Positions 28,460 through 39,239 are shown, counted from the first letter of the stretch. The stretch is 64,000 nucleotides of DNA from Crambe crambe (GCA_963924555.1 CAWUPZ010000003.1:1-64000); one strand, 5' to 3'. The notes: generated from the sequence alone by a model not told the origin. Made by a program: numbers and translations.

Positions 28460-29107
28460 ATGGCTTGCATCGATTTAGCTAGGAGAACCCAGAAGAAACC
28501 CTTCAGGGTTTCCATCCAAACTGCATCTTGCTACCAAGTGGGAGATCGTGTGGAATGTGAGATTACCATTTCCAATAACGATGATGTGGACTACTATCTG
28601 TTTGCCAGAGAAACTCCGCTGGAAGGCCTGAGGTCACACATCTTCACTGTTTCCAGGGGTAGATTCAGAAGGCCAATACCATATGATGGAATCATGCTGA
28701 AAAGAGGTCCTCCTACCACGAAGGAGTGGGTCCCCATCAAAGCAAGCTCTCATTTGCAAAGGACAGTGTATCTTTCTGAGGCTTACAGTTTTCCTGCTAC
28801 AGGAAAATACACTATACAACTAAAGATGAAAGGAATATTTCGTAAGGAAGAAACTGAAGAGTCCACTCAGACAATGGTTTCAAATAAAGCCACCTTCATG
28901 CTCACTGGAAATAGAAAACTGACCCTAGGTGAGCATGCTTGCAAAGAAGAATCACACTACAAGGGTCCCCTGGTGGCGATTCAAGATTTCCAAAGCAGTG
29001 ACACCGACAGCCAGCAGAGCTACACAAGCACAGACAGCAATGAGTCCAGTGATGGATGTCAAGACAAGGACAGCCCCTCTATAAATAAGGCACTTTTTTT
29101 GTACTGA
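28460..29107 (+). CDS. Stand-alone M35 prodomain-like protein, right-arm copy
   Basis: Open frame of 215 codons, the inverted partner of 21463-22110. Five residues differ (for example CYQVGDRVE against CYRVGDCVE, SNKATF against SNKVTF, DSNESS against DSDESS); length, prodomain motifs and acidic Ser-rich tail are the same. This copy stays intact although the protease downstream of it in the same arm is broken. That suggests the small protein has a role of its own, or that decay has simply not reached it. It starts at the ATG after ACAGTTTTC; the left arm has the same start context. Confidence 0.75.
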   Translation: MACIDLARRTQKKPFRVSIQTASCYQVGDRVECEITISNNDDVDYYLFARETPLEGLRSHIFTVSRGRFRRPIPYDGIMLKRGPPTTKEWVPIKASSHLQRTVYLSEAYSFPATGKYTIQLKMKGIFRKEETEESTQTMVSNKATFMLTGNRKLTLGEHACKEESHYKGPLVAIQDFQSSDTDSQQSYTSTDSNESSDGCQDKDSPSINKALFLY

Positions 29108-30166
29108 AGATTCAACATGTTGTATCACTTGCTACATTTTAATGAACCTTTTCTGGATATATGAGATCAAACCACCTATGTGTATCCCAAATTGGCTTAT
29201 CTTTTTGTACTTGATGAATTTACAATGCAGCAAAAAACAACACAATGCAAATGGTTGGGTGTGGCAGTCTGTAGTGTATGCTCATCCTTGATCTTGACCC
29301 TTACACTTCCGATAAACTTACACATGAATGAGTTCACATGTTTGGTGTGCAAAAATTTGGCCCAGGGTGGATGGTGAAAAAAGTGTGTTGCACTGAGCTT
29401 GAAAATAGAACTTGCAAGCATCGTGGCTGTGCTATACGAACAAGGCATCAAGGGTCCAAAAATAGCTAGCTACATATTCACGGTAAGGCCAGACTTTCTG
29501 TTGCTTGGGTCAAATTTTATATGGCTTGGCTAAAAAAATTATGAAGTAAGTATGTCTGGATTTAAAAGCAGGCATACAGCAACCAAAACTACTACCGTAT
29601 AGCCGGAAATATTGACGGGAATTATATTATACAATTTCCTCTTAAAAATACCATCAATATTTCCGGCTATACGGTATGCTGAGTTAAAACTTGTATGGAT
29701 CACTAGACATTATTGCTTGCAAAACTCTTAGTATATATAGTTTGTGGGAAACTAATTTGTGAGAAACTCCATGCCATGGTGTAAGGTGAAACTCTTAATT
29801 GAATGCAGACACTGATTTTTGAAGTGTAACAAAAAGGAAGGAGAGAGTGACATGCTGGGTAATGCAGACCATCATGCATTCCATAGTTCACAGAATGCTT
29901 TCTAATACTGAAGATTTCATTTAGTACAACAGTGTGAAAATTAGAATAGCAGTTTCTACAATTTATACTTCACCTTGTTACTACCACATTGCCCACACAC
30001 CTCATGAATTAAATTATAGCATTCATAAAAAATGCTTCATGTCAGTACCTCATGATATGAATCTATTTGGCGTACACAATCACGTGTGCAACAAAAAAAT
30101 ACGACACAGCACTTTTTTCTTGTGGTCTGTTTTTTTGTAGAGAGATAGCCCAGTGCTCAATGACTT
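29108..30166. other. Intergenic stretch of the right arm
   Basis: Homologous to 20679-21462, longer because of the MITE at 29595 and some extra sequence near 29850-29930. The reading frames here are weak and not shared in a conserved way. Confidence 0.5.
29595..29674. mobile_element. 80-bp Tc1/mariner-like MITE, inserted after the arms formed
   Basis: Ends CCGTATAGCCGGAAATATT and AATATTTCCGGCTATACGG are inverted repeats flanked by TA (29593-29594 and 29675-29676). The left arm (minus strand near 21060) has the empty site AAACTACTATGCTGAG with one TA. Confidence 0.92.
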
Positions 30167-31275
30167 ATGGCAAGCAAAGTAGAAGACATCACCCCTACAC
30201 TTCTGTGTCCAGACTCAGGGACACCCAAGGAGAAAATCTTTACGGCCTCGATCCAAACTGCACCTCGTTACGAAATGGGAGATCCTGTAGAATGCGAGAT
30301 CACCATTACCAACAACGCCGATGAAGACTACTACCTGCTTGTCCGAGAAACTCCGCTGGAAGGCCTGAGGTCAGACATCTTCACTGTTTCCAAAGGTAGA
30401 AAGCTAATGCCCTATGACGGCATCGTGTTGAAAAGAGGCGCTCCTACTACAAGTGAGTTCACCCTCATCAAAGCGAAGTCTGAGTGGAAAGGCACAGTGG
30501 ACATCTCCACAGCTTATTATCTTACATCTGCAGGTACTTACACCATGCGTCTGAATATGGACGTAACATTTGGAAAGGAACGCTCCCCAGAGTCCACCCA
30601 GGTAATAGTTTCAAACACTGCAATATTTGAACTCTTGAGAAATGGAAAGCCACTAACAAAAGGGTCTCTTGCTCGCAAGGAAAAACCACAAGCACTCCAC
30701 AAAAGGAGAGCTTCTTCTGTACTACTTATATCTCCAATTCTTGCTGGTGACTATCGTAATGACGAAGATAGAAGAAAGACAGAAGATGCATACAATAATG
30801 CCTACACAGCTATACGAAATAGCATCACCAGTGTGCAAAATGGCAGAGGTCCGTATGAAGAATGGTTTGGCAATCGAATAAGCAGGTACCTGCGCCGAGA
30901 TAACACAAGGGAAGTAAGTTCCAACTATGAGAAGATGAGGAATAAGATGGAGGTAGAGGTAGTCACACTTTATGCTGAGCTTGGCACAGATTGCTTCGCA
31001 TACGTTCGCCTTAGAGATTTCCATAGAGGTCTCCCAAAAATCTATTTATGCAAGCGATTCTTCATTGATAAAGATGGCAATGACACCGGGTACTGACTCC
31101 ATGATGGGTACTATTGTGCATGAAATGAGTCATGGAGCTGCTGGCATATATAAAAGATGTAAAGGTCAATGGCGTTGAAATGTATGGCCAAGATAATTGC
31201 CGATACCTTGCCATGAATGACTCGAAAAAAGCTAGGAATAACGCAGATAACTATGAATACTTTGCTGAAGCCTAA
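30167..31275 (+). pseudogene. M35 metalloendopeptidase, right-arm copy, broken
   Basis: Codons 1-305 follow the left-arm protease closely, with an intact prodomain. Just before the catalytic motif, 8 bp (GACATATC) present in the left arm are missing, so the frame ends at TGA 31094-31096. The sequence beyond still encodes GTDSMMGTIVHEMSHGAAG in another frame and then has a 4-bp gain (ATATATAAAAG), so the zinc site is lost from the product. The 3' portion resembles the 18736-18953 fragment (GTAAAGGTCAATGGCG) more than the left-arm full gene, so this copy looks like a recombinant of the two left-arm blocks. A truncated prodomain product of about 309 residues is still possible. Confidence 0.85.
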
Positions 31276-31289
31276 CAGCAGACACGGTC

Positions 31290-31612
31290 ATAGAGAATCT
31301 TCAGTACACATTATAGTGCTGTGAACTATTTTATAAACTTAAACGCTTGTCATTGTCATTCATTGCAACAGCACATTCCTTGTATCTATGCAGCACATTC
31401 CTGGGGGCATGTGCCCCCCAATAATTTTGTCCAATATCAAACTTGTTCTTTGCCCAAACATATTTCTTGTGCCCCCCACCCCCAATCCAAAATCCGTCCT
31501 ACACCTAGCCAGGAGGCTAGCTAATCACCCCTGTCTTCCCAATTCAAGTCAGAGAGAAACTTATTATATTGTCACGTGATATCATGTTACATTGTGATAC
31601 AATGAATATCGT
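31290..31612 (+). repeat. Retroelement-associated flank repeat, right-arm copy
   Basis: Inverse of 18411-18735, the same GTGCCCCCCA and CACCCCTGTCTTCCC landmarks, ending at CGTTACA before the purine-rich block. Confidence 0.6.
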
Positions 31613-31880
31613 TACACATTCCCCTCCTTAAGAGGCTAGTTCGACACTACATAGTTCAGGAATGGGGAGTTTAGAATGATGGTGAACACATATGGGAAGA
31701 TCACCTACGACCCTTGGGTCCTGGAAGCAATTCAGGGCTACAAACTGGAGCTAACCCAACCTCCATACCAGCCACATCAACCAGTACCAACGGCCAACAA
31801 GGAGACATCTCAGATGATTTCGAAGGAGGTACAGTTGTTGCTAGAGAAAGAGTCCATCAGGGGAAGTGGTCAATGGCAGT
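31613..31880 (+). mobile_element. Retroelement fossil, right-arm reverse transcriptase fragment
   Basis: Inverse partner of the DPWVLEAIQGYKLEL fragment at 18352, shorter than the left-arm one. Broken remnant at the edge of the inverted arm. Confidence 0.65.
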
Positions 31881-31922
31881 AAATAGATTAGTATGATCCA
31901 CTAGATAATTACAACACTTCAG

Positions 31923-33082
31923 TTACTGGCCACTCACTGATCTAGATCTCGAACGTTTATGTTTTTTTGATTTCTTGTGTGAGCGATGGTGTTTGTGCTT
32001 CTGTTCTTCTTTCTTCTCTGCCTTTTCTTCTTTCTCCTTTTCCTTCTTTGGTTCCGGCTTGGGCTCAGGCACCTGTAAGGCAGAAACAGCAAAGTCAGAA
32101 CTGGGGACCTCCGAATGCAGACACCTGTTGTTACCTTGATACCCTTGACGAATTCCTTAAACAGACGAACCCTGACGGATTCTTCAGTCACACTATCAAA
32201 ATCAGGTTCATCAACAAAACGAGAACGTATCTAAAAGTAAAAAGGAATAACTTCATACAGTGCAAAATTATTTATCGCGAGCGAAGTGAGCCCCTCTCTA
32301 TGGTGTACAAAATGGATAGTGGCGATATATATATTATGGTATGTATGTACATCAAGCCCTGAGGGTAAAATACTGTGCATGCACAAAATAGCTATAGAAA
32401 TGATTGCAAAACTTTTAGCTAATGATGGAAAGTGAAGCGAATGAATACTGCTCCAAAATTGAGCAGCAAAAAAGAGCAAGGTTAGACTGAAGGAATGTGA
32501 AGGATAGAGCCAGAAGAAGCGGTCAAGGCTTGATAAAAGAATGAAAGGGATAGAGAAAAAAGAAGAGCAGAGTCTGAAAGTGACAGGGAAATAAGGCTGG
32601 ACAAAAAAAGGCAGAGATTAGATTCAGAGTCTGCTGAAGCTAGGTTAGTAGTATCAAGGGCTTATATCGCTATACCAACTAGGTAACAATAATTCAAAGT
32701 TTTCGCAAAAGCAAGCTGTGTCACTTCGCTCACCCTTCTGTGCATAACTAGGGAAATTTTTTGTGGATTTCATGGGAATTTATTGATAGTTCACGCTTCA
32801 CTTTTTCCCCCTTTTTTTCCTTTTTTTTTTTTGCAAAACCACAAAGATTAATATTTCGATCTGCATATAGTCACTGTACCTCATCCCATTTGTCTGTGGG
32901 TTGGATAGGAGGGTCGGCACTCTTCAGCAAGTTCTTGAAAGATGCTTCTTTCTTTCGTTGCTACAAGTGTATAATAGTTCATGTTAGCAGTTCATTCCCA
33001 GGTTTAATATGAGAAATACACATAGCTTTCTTTTTTCAGCTTTTAACCTCTCCTTTTCTCTGGACTCTGCTTTCTCAACAAG
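31923..33082 (-). CDS. PRPF40-like pre-mRNA splicing factor, 3' exons
   Basis: Three minus-strand exons splice in frame: 32880-32960 (RKKEASFKNLLKSADPP, IQPTDKWDE), 32135-32230 (IRSRFVDEPDFDSVTEES, VRVRLFKEFVKGIK) and 31923-32072 (VPEPKPEPKKEKEKEE, then KHHRSHKKSKKHKRSRSRS, ending VSGQ). The first two form an FF domain, and the Lys/His then Arg/Ser tail is that of PRPF40A/B (yeast Prp40), which bridges U1 snRNP and the branch-point proteins during early spliceosome assembly. A probable further exon is at about 33026-33082 (VEKAESREKERLKAEKRK); its donor is unclear. WW domains and the other FF domains were not found upstream, so the gene is either interrupted by a long intron or truncated. It ends 44 bp from the inverted-repeat arm. 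Confidence 0.65.
32400..32690 (+). pseudogene. Decayed Arg/Glu/Ser-rich coding remnant in the PRPF40-like intron
   Basis: Plus-strand frames read ESEANEYCSKIEQQKRARL, then after breaks ESESDREIRLDKKRQRLD and SESAEARL. Such R, E and S-rich repeats are common at the N-terminus of transposon proteins in invertebrates. I cannot name the family. It lies opposite to the host gene, between the exons at 32135 and 32880. Confidence 0.35.
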
Positions 33083-33900
33083 CTAAAACAACAATGAAAA
33101 ACGCTCCCTTTACATCTTACACTCTCATAAACAATCTTCATATTTCCTCTATCTACGCTCTCTCCTCTCGGATCAGACAAAAGGTGATCCTAAAAACTCT
33201 GAAGGAGAGAATGAATCATAAATAATGAAATGAAAGCACTGAAGTGCTGAATCCTCAGTGCTGCCATTATCATAACACATTTATATTGATGAATAATAAT
33301 ATTCTTTGAAAGGGCAGAGCTCCATGAATCTAGTATAGTTTTCAGCAGTTTCAATTGTTCAATCAGCTCGGATACAACCACACAAAATTCTATGATTTTA
33401 GTGCACATCATGTGCACACATGCACACATATTATGGCTCTTTCCACCATTATTTTGCTATAGGAGAGGCATAGGCTTATCGGTAAGCTTCTAAGCTTGAT
33501 TGCTTAATTCTTGCTATACAGCTCGCACACAGTAACTTTCTGTGCATGTACTCTTGTATAAGAACACATATTCAAACTGACAAAGATCCTATAAGTATAA
33601 ATATTATGAACCAAGGATCTTCATAAAATTTCAAGCGCATGAGCCTACAAGTCTAACAAGAAAATATGTGCCTATTAAAATTATTATGTGCCTATTTGCA
33701 GGGTAATTAAATTAACATTGGCATATGCGCTTAATAAAAATCGTGCTCCTAATATCGAAGTGCGCTTATTGACCCAGAAATATGGTATGTTACAAAGAAC
33801 AAGTTAATGAGTAAATAACTGTGTTGAAACACAGCTACTTGAGCTTGCTTGTTGATTGAGCATGCATGTGCACTGGAAGGCTATGAAAATGAGCTCGCTG
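33083..33900. other. Stretch without a recognised gene
   Basis: AT-rich. I looked for upstream PRPF40 exons (WW or FF signatures on the minus strand) and saw none. The minus-strand frame at 33190-33429 is not convincing. Confidence 0.45.
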
Positions 33901-33901
33901 A

Positions 33902-35705
33902 TTGCAATTTACTCAGACAATAATGGATGTTGAACACGAGGGCTGCAATTTTATCGAACATGCTGAAAAGATATCACATTATGCACTGTCTTTAAATTGC
34001 TTTATTTGTCCAATGTCACATCAGATGCACAAACTTCAAATGATAGCATTAGGCTCTCTCAGTATCAATGGCAACCAGCTAATATTTGGTTCAAGAATAC
34101 TCTGCTGCACCCAAATGATGAACAGGATATTGTATCAACCAATGAAGAAAAAGGCAATTTCCAACAATAAAGGTCTCACTCCATTCAGCACTGTTCAAGC
34201 TAGTGGCATGAAGAAATTGCACACATTACCACAAGGACATGGAACAGTAATTTCATATTTTCCATTCGATTATATGAGGCAAAACATTACGTTAGTGCAC
34301 AAGGCCCTTTATCCCAGGCAAACCTAGCCCTATATGATATCAGGGATGACGAAGGCTTTTATTCTATCTGTGGACATTTTCGACCAAATCTACTGGCAAA
34401 GGCCGAAGGGAGACCACCACAGCTTTTGGAGCCTATTGATGAATTAATATAATAACTCACTTTAAGAATTGTCGAAGGATACATTTAGTTGACTACAAAA
34501 AAAGATGTCGTGGTGACAATCGGAAAACACGTTTTCCAGCCATTATTTCCAGCAGTTACATATGAAAAAAGGTTATCAGAGAGCCTTGCTCGAGTCAGGC
34601 CTGAATTGTGACACAAAATATCTAGGTGTTGGTTCTGCTAAAACATGGCATGGGTCAACTGAAGTGAGAATTGAAGGCTGCAATGTGATCAGCACCGAGG
34701 AGAATTTATTAGAAGATCAGTCTGAATATGTCAACAGTGATGATGGTGGTGATGACAAAGGTGCAGATTATCAAGAAGAGAACATTGATGGCACATCTCA
34801 CTTAAGTGCCAGTCAAGAAACACCAGAGAGCAGTACTGCAGCACACTCAGTGCCATGACCTATCTCATCTCATCTTGTGTAAAATTCATTTTGCCAGGTT
34901 TTGCAAACGCTTCATGCTGTAGCTACATTAATACTATGGCAAACTCAGCAGGCAGGGTAATCATTCAGAATAGCTGATAAGAGAGGGTGCTCAATTTTTA
35001 CAGAGCAAGATTGCATGTTTTGGCCTCTGATTCTGTCCCCAATTTGCATTTCCAACCTGACCAGTTTTTGGGCAGGATAGCCACAAGTCAAGTCCCAGGA
35101 TAGCTGATATATGGTACAGACAAAATGGCAATAGGACAGCACAAATTGATGTCCAGTGAGTATCCAGTGCAGATGGCAAGTTCAAGACTTACTTCCGAAA
35201 ACATGTTAGCCAACTTGTTGCAACAAGAGTGGTATGCTCTTTTACAGAGAACAATATCAACTCAGCAGTGGAAAATCACAACTCAGCAGTGCCAACTTTA
35301 CTTTTCAATAAGCAGTTATTCAGAGTTTGCATATTATTTGATTGCAAGGAGGATGTTTTGCTTATTTCAAAACCTTACCCTTTAACAGGGGGAAAAGGCA
35401 CCCCTCTAAAACTGCAAGCCTGATAATATGGATAGTAGTGCATCATAGCTAGGGGAAGAATACATTATGCTTATACATAACCGATTGTTGTTTTTTTTTA
35501 GGTTTTTCTTGAAGCCATTTGATGAAGCTATATGCAAACAGAAATCTAGTATAAGAGAAAGGCTTCGTTGTGATAACATCCTTGACAAGATTCGAGCTAA
35601 AGATTAGGATTGGTCACATTTGAGGTATTGTTTTGAACAACCAGCACTTAGGGAATTACCACCTCCAACTGAGGAACCAAGAAGAAAAAAACCTAGGATG
35701 TGAAT
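33902..35705 (+). pseudogene. Decayed multi-frame coding region, probably an old DNA transposon gene
   Basis: Plus-strand pieces in changing frames look protein-like: QPANIWFKNTLLHPNDEQD near 34080, DIRDDEGFYSICGHFRPN near 34340, a 98-codon frame at 34562-34858 rich in D, E and S, SAVPTLLFNKQLFRVCI near 35300, and a basic end (PTEEPRRKKPRM) before TGA at about 35701-35703. The PRRKKPRM tail resembles a nuclear localisation signal. There are several stops and frame changes, so no product is likely. No transposase motif I can name, and no inverted repeats found at the edges. Confidence 0.4.
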
Positions 35706-35859
35706 GTGGCACTTTAATGTCCTGAAGATCAGTTCATCTGTCTTATTGTATTAGGCCTAAATTAAATTTCCAATTCAAGTCTACAGCCCCAAAAGCAAAA
35801 TTGATGATCCTTAAAGTCGCTGATGTACATGTAGGCTTGACACGCCCACACTCATTAAT

Positions 35860-35926
<67 letters not shown>
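35860..35926. repeat. (TAA)n microsatellite
   Basis: About 22 units. It lies next to inverted repeat G, as other TAA runs lie at the ends of A, B and H. Confidence 0.95.
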
Positions 35927-35966
35927 TAATGCATACTAAATAGAAAAAAAAAGAAGTAATGTAATC

Positions 35967-36345
35967 TAATAATCAAAGCGCGATCCTTCCCTGAGTACCT
36001 CAGCGCTTCGCTGCTATCACTGATCTCTAAAGCAACTTCGTCCTTCTCCATGCTATTAACTTGGAGCGCCTAACTTTACTTCGTTTTGGACTGCGCATCA
36101 GGTCGGAAATTGTACTACAGTCTCCATGTTGACGATCTTTACCATACAATCTAAGAACACGTGCAAGCAGAGTTCTTTAGCTTTCTCCTGTAGTAGCGGC
36201 AACAGACAGAGATGAGACTCTGCGTTTACAGGCATTGTGTGGTTCAGGTGAGTGTATCTAGTCAGCTTTACTACTGTCTCCATGTTGACGATCTTTACCA
36301 TGCAATCTAAGAACACATGCAAGCAGAGTTCTTCTGTAGCGGCAT
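35967..36345 (-). repeat. Repeat G, inverted copy
   Basis: Inverse of 24687-24960 with the same GATGCGCAGTCCAAAACG and GTCAACATGGAGAC landmarks. The GTCTCCATGTTGACGATC block occurs twice, so this copy contains an internal duplication of about 150 bp. Confidence 0.7.
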
Positions 36346-36397
36346 ATGGAATACCAACCGCGACAAAAATCCGGTTGTAGTCCGGATTATTGACTGG

Positions 36398-36925
36398 CCG
36401 ATTATCGAGTATTGAATCGATTATTGATTTTTAGCTAATGATTGACTAACCCGATTATCGAGTATTGAATCGATTATTGATTTTTAGCTAATGATTGACT
36501 GCAGGGGCGGATCTAGCCCTTGAAATTGATAGTCTTCCACCTGTCACTTGCGCGCGCGAAGCCACGCCCGCCTTTGCTTAACCACGCCCACTACATGATA
36601 TTAAACTGCTCGATGTCTAAAGCTTCAGTTGTAGCCTGTAGCTAGTTGATAGCAATAAACTGTACTGGCTGGAACTAAGAGTGTTGCTCAGTCAGCGCAC
36701 GCACTGACGATCTTTACCTAATATCCAAAATAATAATTGACCGTCTTCTGGAACACGGAAGAAGACTGCCTAAATCCGCCCCTGGACTGATCCGATTATC
36801 TTGATTATTGATTTTTAGCTAATGATTGACTGACCCGATTATCGAGTATCGAATTGATTATTGATTTTTAGCTAATGATTGACTGACCCGATTATCGAGT
36901 ATTGAATAGATTATTGATATTAGAG
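36398..36925. repeat. 53-bp tandem repeat, about five units, split by a MITE
   Basis: Units start CCGATTATCGAGTATTGAAT at 36398, 36451, about 36789 (diverged), 36835 and 36888, and contain TTTTTAGCTAATGATTGACT. The MITE at 36502-36784 interrupts the array after the second unit. Confidence 0.88.
36502..36784. mobile_element. MITE with CAGGGGCGGAT ends inside the 53-bp array
   Basis: Ends CAGGGGCGGATCTAG and CTAAATCCGCCCCTG are inverted repeats (one mismatch). GACTG lies on both sides (36497-36501, 36785-36789). The ends look hAT-like, but hAT elements duplicate 8 bp and only 5 match here. No coding capacity. Confidence 0.8.
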
Positions 36926-36983
36926 ATTTGATAAAGGTTCAAGTTCAAGGAGGTAGGGAAAGATCGTTGCATAGATATAGATA

Positions 36984-37241
36984 GAGCTAGCTAGCTAGCT
37001 AGTCTGGCGTAGCGGCGACCCTTACCCACCCAAGGTAGAAGACGATTTACAGTACATTGCTATTGATAAATCAAGTTGCAAAGCGAGTGGGACAATCTCT
37101 TAATCTTATTGTACTTGAACAGTGACTTCAAAGAAGTCATGCAGCCAGTGTCACTGTCAAAAGGGCCTGTTGTGTAGAATTCATGGCCATGCAATCAAGC
37201 TCATACTAGCTATCTTTATGTCAAATGAAGATCGTAGCTAG
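36984..37241. other. Stretch without a gene
   Basis: (AGCT)n run followed by ordinary sequence. Confidence 0.4.
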
Positions 37242-38035
37242 TTGAAATGTTTTAATATGCTCCTGATAGCGGTAGAAGATCTCAGGTTGATGAATTTCCC
37301 ATGTGCACGTCACAAGAAAAAGGAAATCTCCCATAGTCTACTCCCCTACTTTGTAATTAACAGTACGCCCCTGGACTTAGTCCCACACTTCAAATACTTG
37401 GGTGTATATAATTCATCCGACCTGTCATGGTCTCCTCATGTAGATTTCATCAGTACTAAAAATAGGAAGCTGTTAGGAGTACTGTATGGAAGATTCTATG
37501 CTGTGTCAGAACCAGACTCTCTGCTTGAAATTTACAAAACCCAAATCCGTCCACATCTTGAATATGCTGCTCAGGTCTGGGACCCTTACCTATCTAAAGA
37601 TATCCACCAATTAGAGTCAATTCAAAAGTTTGCCTTGAAATTATGCACTAAACAATGGGGCGGTAACTATGAGGATATTGCTGGCCTTCCCACACAGATC
37701 ATTTCTCGAGATGTTATGCCTCCACAACATCCTCCAGAAAAGACTAGACTTTCCTCCCAATGTATTTACTCCAAAACCACATCATGGAGAACCCGTGCAT
37801 CATCCTTTTTTACGTGAGCCACTAGCAAAGTTTGTTGCATTTCCAGTCAACTTTTATGCCAAGCTCAATCCATTTGTGGAACAAGCTGCCACTCCAGGCA
37901 CTAAATTCAAACTCTGTAAGGGAAATTATTTAAGGTATGACGAAAAGGTAAACGTGTTTGGTTTAGGTTCAAAATTGTATAGGTTCGACTCCTATTGCTT
38001 TTATTGTTTTTTAAGAGAGTGAAATTTTTTTAATT
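37242..38035 (+). mobile_element. LINE 3' fragment (Jockey/CR1-like reverse transcriptase C-terminus)
   Basis: A frame of 191 codons carries the conserved C-terminal region: PHFKYLGVYNSSDLSWSPHV, KNRKLLGVLYGRFY, IYKTQIRPHLEYAAQVWDP, LESIQKFALKLCTKQWGG. After about 37690 the reading continues in the next frame (FLREPLAKFVAFPVNFYAK, KLNPFVEQAATPG), so at least one frameshift is present. Polymerase core and endonuclease are missing, as expected for a 5'-truncated, decayed LINE copy. Confidence 0.82.
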
Positions 38036-38761
38036 TTTAGGAATTTAATAAATTTTGTTAATTTTCATTGCCTTCAAACGTTATGTCTCTCCTCTGTTTC
38101 ACATTAATATTAGCTCATAGCTATTTTGAGTATCTCAATCTTCTCTTCATAAAAAAAATTTTTTTTTAGTAAAATGTGCACTCAGGAAGAGCATTGTTAG
38201 CATGCATGCATTTCTTTTTCATCCCATGCAGGGACTTGATATCTTTTTGCCAATAATACCTCCAGTTTGAGCAGCTACTTTCAAAAGTTCCGCTAGCATA
38301 GGAATGGGGGGAGGGGCACAGGGGCCATTGCCCCCTTATTTTAAGACAGTCTCATGCATGGATACATTATAGCTGATGGTCTTAACTGAAACCCTGGTGT
38401 CCACCCCCCCCCCCCCCCCCCCCCAATTAAATATCTGCCATCAACTAAATAAGCTACTTTGGCTATTCATTATAGCTCAGTGACATTTTCAGTTATTTTA
38501 TATACATACATATATAGTCATGCCAGCATGCCAATTCATGTCTATACCTACGTATCCAAAAATTACTATGGTATTCTGACAGTATAGTGAAGTGTTCACT
38601 ATGAAGTTTTGGATTCCACTGCAGTAGATCAGCCTACAAACATCAATAGCTAAGAAGTAAATCACTTTAAAGGAAAAAGAATTTGAATGCAAGCAACTGA
38701 TGAAGACAAAGAATTTGAATGCAAGCAACTGATAAAGACATTATTCTGAATATTCCATAGC
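38036..38761. other. Stretch without a gene
   Basis: AT-rich, with an AAACCCTGGTGT motif and a C21 run (38404-38424) like the CAGGGTTT MITE ends, and a duplicated AAGAATTTGAATGCAAGCAA (38679 and 38709 region). Confidence 0.5.
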
Positions 38762-39239
38762 TAGGCCTGAGGCTATTATGCTCTTTTTTTAGCCTATTAT
38801 GCTTTTGAGCAATTCCCAAAAATTTTACCTATTATGCTCATTTAGGTACCTATTATACTCAAAATTATGCTCAAAACCTTTTTTGACGAATGAGTATTAT
38901 GAAAGTGTGTGCATGTGCAATTCAAGTTGTACTGCAGCATAAGGGATGATTCTAAGCAATGTTGTAGGGTACTGTCTTGCTGCTCATTAAATGAAGCTTT
39001 TAACAATGAAAATACACGTTCAGAGGCAGCTGAAGATGGCTGAACTAGTAAGACTTTTTGTGAAGCCTCAGCCCAATATGGAAGCTCTGGAGCATTGCTT
39101 CCACCATTTCAACATAGAGAAGTCTTCATGATTATGCTCAAATTTTACCTATTATGCCAACATCATGCCAGCATTATGCCAGCAGAATGGAAGTACCGAT
39201 TATGCCCAAAATTATGCCGGCATAATAGCCTCAGGCCTA
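38762..39239 (-). mobile_element. Non-autonomous hAT element with transposase dimerisation remnant
   Basis: Ends TAGGCCTGAGGCTATTATG and CATAATAGCCTCAGGCCTA are inverted repeats. Flanks TCCATAGC (38754-38761) and TCCATAGT (39240-39247) agree at 7 of 8, the hAT target-duplication length. On the minus strand about 70 codons remain open (38880-39105) and read ELPYWAEASQKVLLVQPSS, AASERVFSLLKASFNEQQ: the PSSAASERVFS motif is the hAT C-terminal dimerisation signature. The catalytic core is deleted and the frame is shifted upstream of NAPELPYW. Derived from an autonomous hAT by internal deletion. Confidence 0.85.

Larger units (their letters stand above)
28402..31879 (-). repeat. Right arm of the large inverted repeat
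   Basis: Inverse of 18150-22209 but with a single fossil-flank block, plus an 80-bp MITE (29595-29674) absent from the left arm. The arm stops after CAATGGCAG at about 31879, 44 bp from the end of the PRPF40-like gene. Confidence 0.88.

Noticed and set aside
31934-32191. Single-exon Arg-rich protein on the minus strand
   Set aside because: It reads through an intron of the PRPF40-like gene; the spliced frame with canonical borders explains the sequence better.
37975-38000. GGTTCGACTCC resembling a tRNA B box
   Set aside because: No matching A box or cloverleaf upstream; it lies at the end of the LINE fragment.
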